DNA from: Streptomyces phaeoluteigriseus
Lineage (GTDB): Bacteria; Actinomycetota; Actinomycetes; Streptomycetales; Streptomycetaceae
Assembly (NCBI RefSeq): GCF_001896135.2
Contig: NZ_MPOH02000049.1
Span: 1-55,638, forward strand
Reading direction: 5' to 3'
DNA length: 55,638 bases
Under the pieces are notes generated by a model that worked only from the letters and a program-made list of their open reading frames with translations, was not told where the DNA came from and did no database searches. Of this stretch, positions 53,449 to 55,638 are shown piece after piece. Position 1 is the stretch's first letter. Every line of letters starts with the position of its first letter. Made by a program: the position numbers and the translations under genes.

Positions 53449-53529
53449 CCGCCGGGCGAGCCGGTACGAGCGACTTCCGCCGGGCGAGCCGGTACGAGCG
53501 ACTCCGCCGGGCGAGCCGGTACGAGCGAC
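53449..53529. repeat. Direct repeat, three copies of about 27 bp
   Basis: Units of 28, 27 and 26 bp beginning ccgccgggcgagccggta and ending acgagcgact or similar follow one another; a degenerate partial copy is near 53554. Non-coding and apparently expanding by slippage. Confidence 0.85.
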
Positions 53530-53728
53530 GTGGCCCCTTCCGCAGCCGCGAGAGCCCGGTACGAGCGGCCCCCGCCCCCTTCCGGCAGCCGCGTGGCCAC
53601 CCGCTCGTCGCGCCGATGACCTATTCCTCCATGCCCCCGCCGCGCGTCCCGTTCCGGCACCGCGGGGCCTGCCCCCGCCCAGGCGGGCCGCCCTCACGCG
53701 CCACTTCGATGGCATCACATGACGCAAG

Positions 53729-53756
53729 TGGCACCAGATGGCGCCATCCGGTGCCA
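53729..53756. promoter_or_regulatory. 28-bp near-perfect palindrome
   Basis: Outer arms TGGCACC and GGTGCCA enclose GATGGCGCCATC, itself a perfect palindrome; a single mismatched pair separates them. It lies about 160 bp upstream of the ribbon-helix-helix gene and is probably its operator. Confidence 0.55.
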
Positions 53757-53863
53757 TCTCGGCCGCCAAACGGAGCATAGGCCCGCATGACGCCGCACCG
53801 GGCCAGGCAGCCCCCGCCACTTTCCGCAGTTCGGGCGGCCATTCACAAGCTCCGCACGCCAGG

Positions 53864-53908
53864 GGCGCCATCCACACTTGCATGCGGCGCCACAGTGGTG
53901 CCATCATG
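53864..53908. promoter_or_regulatory. Cluster of GGCGCCA / TGGTGCCAT half-sites
   Basis: GGCGCCATC at 53864-53872, GGCGCCAC near 53886 and TGGTGCCATCATG at 53896-53908 repeat the motif of the palindrome at 53729. They end immediately before the ribbon-helix-helix start codon, consistent with autorepression of a gene with little or no leader. Confidence 0.5.
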
Positions 53909-53913
53909 ACGGC

Positions 53914-54429
53914 ATGGACCTGACCCCGTATGTCGACACCCTCCGCCGCGAACTCGCGGTGGCCGCCGAAGCCGGCGGGGAAGATGCCCGTGAGCTGGCC
54001 GAGAGGCTCACGGCTCCTCTGGAGTCGGCGACCCGGCTGACCCTGCTCAACGTGCTCTCCGCCGCGATGGACGAGATCACGCGCGAGCTGGCCCCCGGCT
54101 CGGTCGACGTACGGCTGCGCGGACTGGAGCCCGACTTCGTGGTGACACCACCGCCCGTCGGCGGTGGCGTCACGGAGCCGGCCGAGCCCGTCGAACACCT
54201 CAGGACACAGGAGCCCGCCGACGGTGACGAGAGCGGCACCGCCCGCGTCAATCTGCGCCTGCCGGCCCACCTCAAGTCACGTGCCGAGGAGGCCGCGCGC
54301 CGCGAGGGCCTGTCGGTCAACGCCTGGCTCGTGCGCACCGTGTCGGCCGCGGTCGACGGCGGCGCGCGGCAGCGCACGACGGAGCAGACCCGCACCGTCG
54401 GACAGAGCATCAAGGGCTGGGTGCGCTAG
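53914..54429 (+). CDS. HicB-like ribbon-helix-helix DNA-binding protein
   Basis: 171 residues. The N-terminal half is a helical, Glu/Ala-rich domain (ELAVAAEAGGEDARELAERL). The C-terminal part ARVNLRLPAHLKSRAEEAARREGLSVNAWLVRTVSAAVDGG is a ribbon-helix-helix fold of the HicB/Arc type (RVNLRLPAHLK strand, SVNAWLVR helix). No Shine-Dalgarno site precedes ATG 53914, and TGGTGCCA motifs lie directly upstream, so a leaderless autoregulated transcript is possible. Its place before a DUF4097 protein and an ABC ATPase is a common Streptomyces arrangement outside biosynthetic clusters; no toxin partner is visible. Confidence 0.85.
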   Translation: MDLTPYVDTLRRELAVAAEAGGEDARELAERLTAPLESATRLTLLNVLSAAMDEITRELAPGSVDVRLRGLEPDFVVTPPPVGGGVTEPAEPVEHLRTQEPADGDESGTARVNLRLPAHLKSRAEEAARREGLSVNAWLVRTVSAAVDGGARQRTTEQTRTVGQSIKGWVR

Positions 54430-54513
54430 CCGCGTCCGCCCCCGCACCACTCTTCACCGGCACCACGTCCCACCAGCGACAACGGTCCAACGACTCACGA
54501 GGACGGTACAGCC

Positions 54514-55356
54514 ATGCCTTCTTTCGACACTCCCGAACCGATTTCGGCCACCGCCCACGTGTACTCCGGTTCCATCCGGTTCGCCGCGGGCGACCGCCTC
54601 GACACCGTCGTCGAGGTGCACCCCCGCGACACGAAGCGGGACCAGGACGTGCGGGCGGCCGACCAGACCGAGGTCACGTACGTGAGCGGCGTGCTGACCG
54701 TCCGGACGCCCAAGGCGAACCTCATCGGGCGCTCCGGCACCGTCGACGTCACGGTCGAACTGCCCACGGGCTCGCGCATCGACATGACCGGCGCCGGGAC
54801 CCAGGTGCTCGGCGAGGGCCGGCTCGGCGAGGTCCGGGTGAAGACCTCGGCCGGTGACGTCCGCCTCGACACCACCGGGCCGCTCCAGCTGACCGCCTCC
54901 CACGGCTCGATCGTCGTCGACCGGGTCGAGGGCATGGCCGAGATCACCACCAGCTCCGGCAGCATGCGCGTCGGCACCATCGACGGGCCCGCCGTCCTGA
55001 AGAACTCGCACGGCACCACGACCGTCGGCACCGCGATCGGCGACCTCCGGGTGAGTGGTTCCAACGGCGCCATCGACATCGCGCGGGCCGAGAGCTCGGT
55101 CGTCGCCACCAACGCCCACGGCACCCTGCGCGTCGCCGAAGTCGCCCGCGGCACCATCCAGTTGGAGACGGCCAACGGCTCCATCGAGATCGGCATCCGC
55201 GAGGGCACCGCCGCCTGGCTCGACGTCAGTTCCGAACGCGGCCAGGTGCGCAACACGCTCGCCGACGCCGAGCCCCCGGAGCAGTCCGAGGACACCGTCG
55301 AGGTCCGCGCCAGGACCCGCTGGGGCAACATCGACGTGCGCCGCGCCCGGGGCTGA
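54514..55356 (+). CDS. DUF4097-family beta-strand repeat protein
   Basis: 280 residues with no signal peptide or membrane segment. The sequence is made of short beta-repeats of the type TSAGDVRLD, TASHGSIVVD, TTSSGSMRVG, KNSHGTTTVG, GSNGAIDIA and TANGSIEIG, giving a beta-helix-like architecture typical of DUF4097 (putative adhesin-like) proteins. ATG 54514 follows GAGGACGG. It is 84 bp downstream of the ribbon-helix-helix gene and 61 bp before the ABC ATPase, in the same direction. The molecular role of the family is not established. It appears to be core chromosome, not part of the biosynthetic pathway. Confidence 0.88.
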   Translation: MPSFDTPEPISATAHVYSGSIRFAAGDRLDTVVEVHPRDTKRDQDVRAADQTEVTYVSGVLTVRTPKANLIGRSGTVDVTVELPTGSRIDMTGAGTQVLGEGRLGEVRVKTSAGDVRLDTTGPLQLTASHGSIVVDRVEGMAEITTSSGSMRVGTIDGPAVLKNSHGTTTVGTAIGDLRVSGSNGAIDIARAESSVVATNAHGTLRVAEVARGTIQLETANGSIEIGIREGTAAWLDVSSERGQVRNTLADAEPPEQSEDTVEVRARTRWGNIDVRRARG

Positions 55357-55417
55357 ACACCGGCACCGCCAACCCCGCCCAGTCCCCGTCACTTCAGACC
55401 TCGAAACGGAGGGCTTC

Positions 55418-55638
55418 ATGCCTTCATCTGTCATGCCCACGCCCATTCAGGGGGACGGCACACCGCCTCCCGCCGCCATCTCCGCCATCGGGCTGCGCAA
55501 GTCCTACGGCGACAAGGTCGTGCTCGACGGCATCGACCTGCGTATCCCGGCCGGGACCGTGTTCGCGTTGCTCGGTCCGAACGGGGCCGGCAAGACGACC
55601 GCCGTGAAGATCCTGTCCACGCTCATCACCGCGGACGC
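55418..55638 (+). CDS. ABC transporter ATP-binding protein, DrrA-like (5' part only)
   Basis: The first 73 residues are present; the gene continues past the window. The Walker A motif LLGPNGAGKTT follows the A-loop region GLRKSYGDKVVLDGIDLRIPAG, a pattern typical of daunorubicin-resistance-type (DrrA) ATPases. ATG 55418 is preceded by GGAGGG (55408-55413). A permease gene is expected downstream. It belongs to the same Streptomyces block as the two genes before it and could export antibiotics, but nothing ties it to this cluster. Confidence 0.9.
   Translation, partial: MPSSVMPTPIQGDGTPPPAAISAIGLRKSYGDKVVLDGIDLRIPAGTVFALLGPNGAGKTTAVKILSTLITAD

Larger units (their letters stand above)
53203..53913. 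other. Intergenic region at the cluster border (711 bp)
   Basis: No credible gene. It contains the operon terminator (53214-53242), three copies of a 26-28 bp direct repeat (53449-53529), and two groups of TGGCRCCA-type inverted motifs (53729-53756, 53864-53908) before the ribbon-helix-helix gene. Confidence 0.7.

Noticed and set aside
53449..53529. CRISPR-like array
   Set aside because: The repeats are adjacent with no spacers and no cas genes are present; it is a simple tandem repeat.

Overview
The window is high-GC actinomycete DNA, almost certainly Streptomyces: strong GC bias at third codon positions, GTG and TTG starts, many ATGA/GTGA gene overlaps, and a Streptomyces-type ribbon-helix-helix / DUF4097 / ABC-ATPase block at the right end. 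About 53.2 kb of it is one side of a hybrid polyketide / non-ribosomal peptide cluster. The cluster runs off the left edge inside a PKS gene and ends on the right near the hairpin at 53214-53242.

Layout. (1) The leftward PKS operon starts at 14401: carrier protein, P450 and a Cys-nucleophile alpha/beta-hydrolase, all translationally coupled, then a KSQ-AT-ACP loading protein, a KS-AT-DH(inactive)-KR-ACP module, and a KS-AT-DH... module cut by the window edge. (2) Tailoring genes in the middle (14.4-20.6 kb) are two non-heme iron oxygenases of different families, an HpgT/PglE-like aminotransferase and a second P450. (3) The leftward NRPS operon starts at 46437: MbtH-like protein, LmbU-family regulator, free-standing A domain, free-standing PCP, FAD monooxygenase, then C-A-T-E-C-A-T, C-A-T-E-C-A-T and C-A(N-MT)-T-TE synthetases, a type II thioesterase and a P450. 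(4) A rightward operon (47363-53202) encodes 2-oxo-acid dehydrogenase E1 alpha and beta, a lipoyl-only mini-E2, an ACP, a KASIII-like enzyme, an MDR reductase distantly like crotonyl-CoA carboxylase/reductase, and an acyl-CoA dehydrogenase-like flavoprotein. This looks like a dedicated line for an unusual acyl or extender unit on ACP.

Reading the assembly line. The polyketide should start from a methylmalonyl-derived propionyl unit. It is then extended by a module whose AT motif (VPGH) is neither the malonyl nor the methylmalonyl type, and next by a malonyl module. The NRPS side has five modules plus one discrete A domain, so up to six residues. The two A domains followed by epimerases have read-off codes DVFSVASYAK and DVFSVAAYAK, which I associate with piperazic acid. 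One late residue is N-methylated and the chain is released by a C-terminal TE. The whole resembles an acylated, piperazate-containing cyclohexadepsipeptide of the azinothricin type. This is inference: no piperazate biosynthesis gene lies in the window.

Two features deserve most attention. First, an 18-bp palindrome (consensus TGTCCCGCCGACRGGACA) occurs four times, only in the three intergenic regions that carry the divergent starts of the cluster's transcription units, which suggests a common operator. Second, six single-base indels interrupt the large synthetases and the acyl-CoA dehydrogenase. All fall in or next to short G/C runs and each joins two correct reading frames, so sequencing errors are more likely than decay. 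Five of the six affected genes or gene parts are annotated here as single restored genes.
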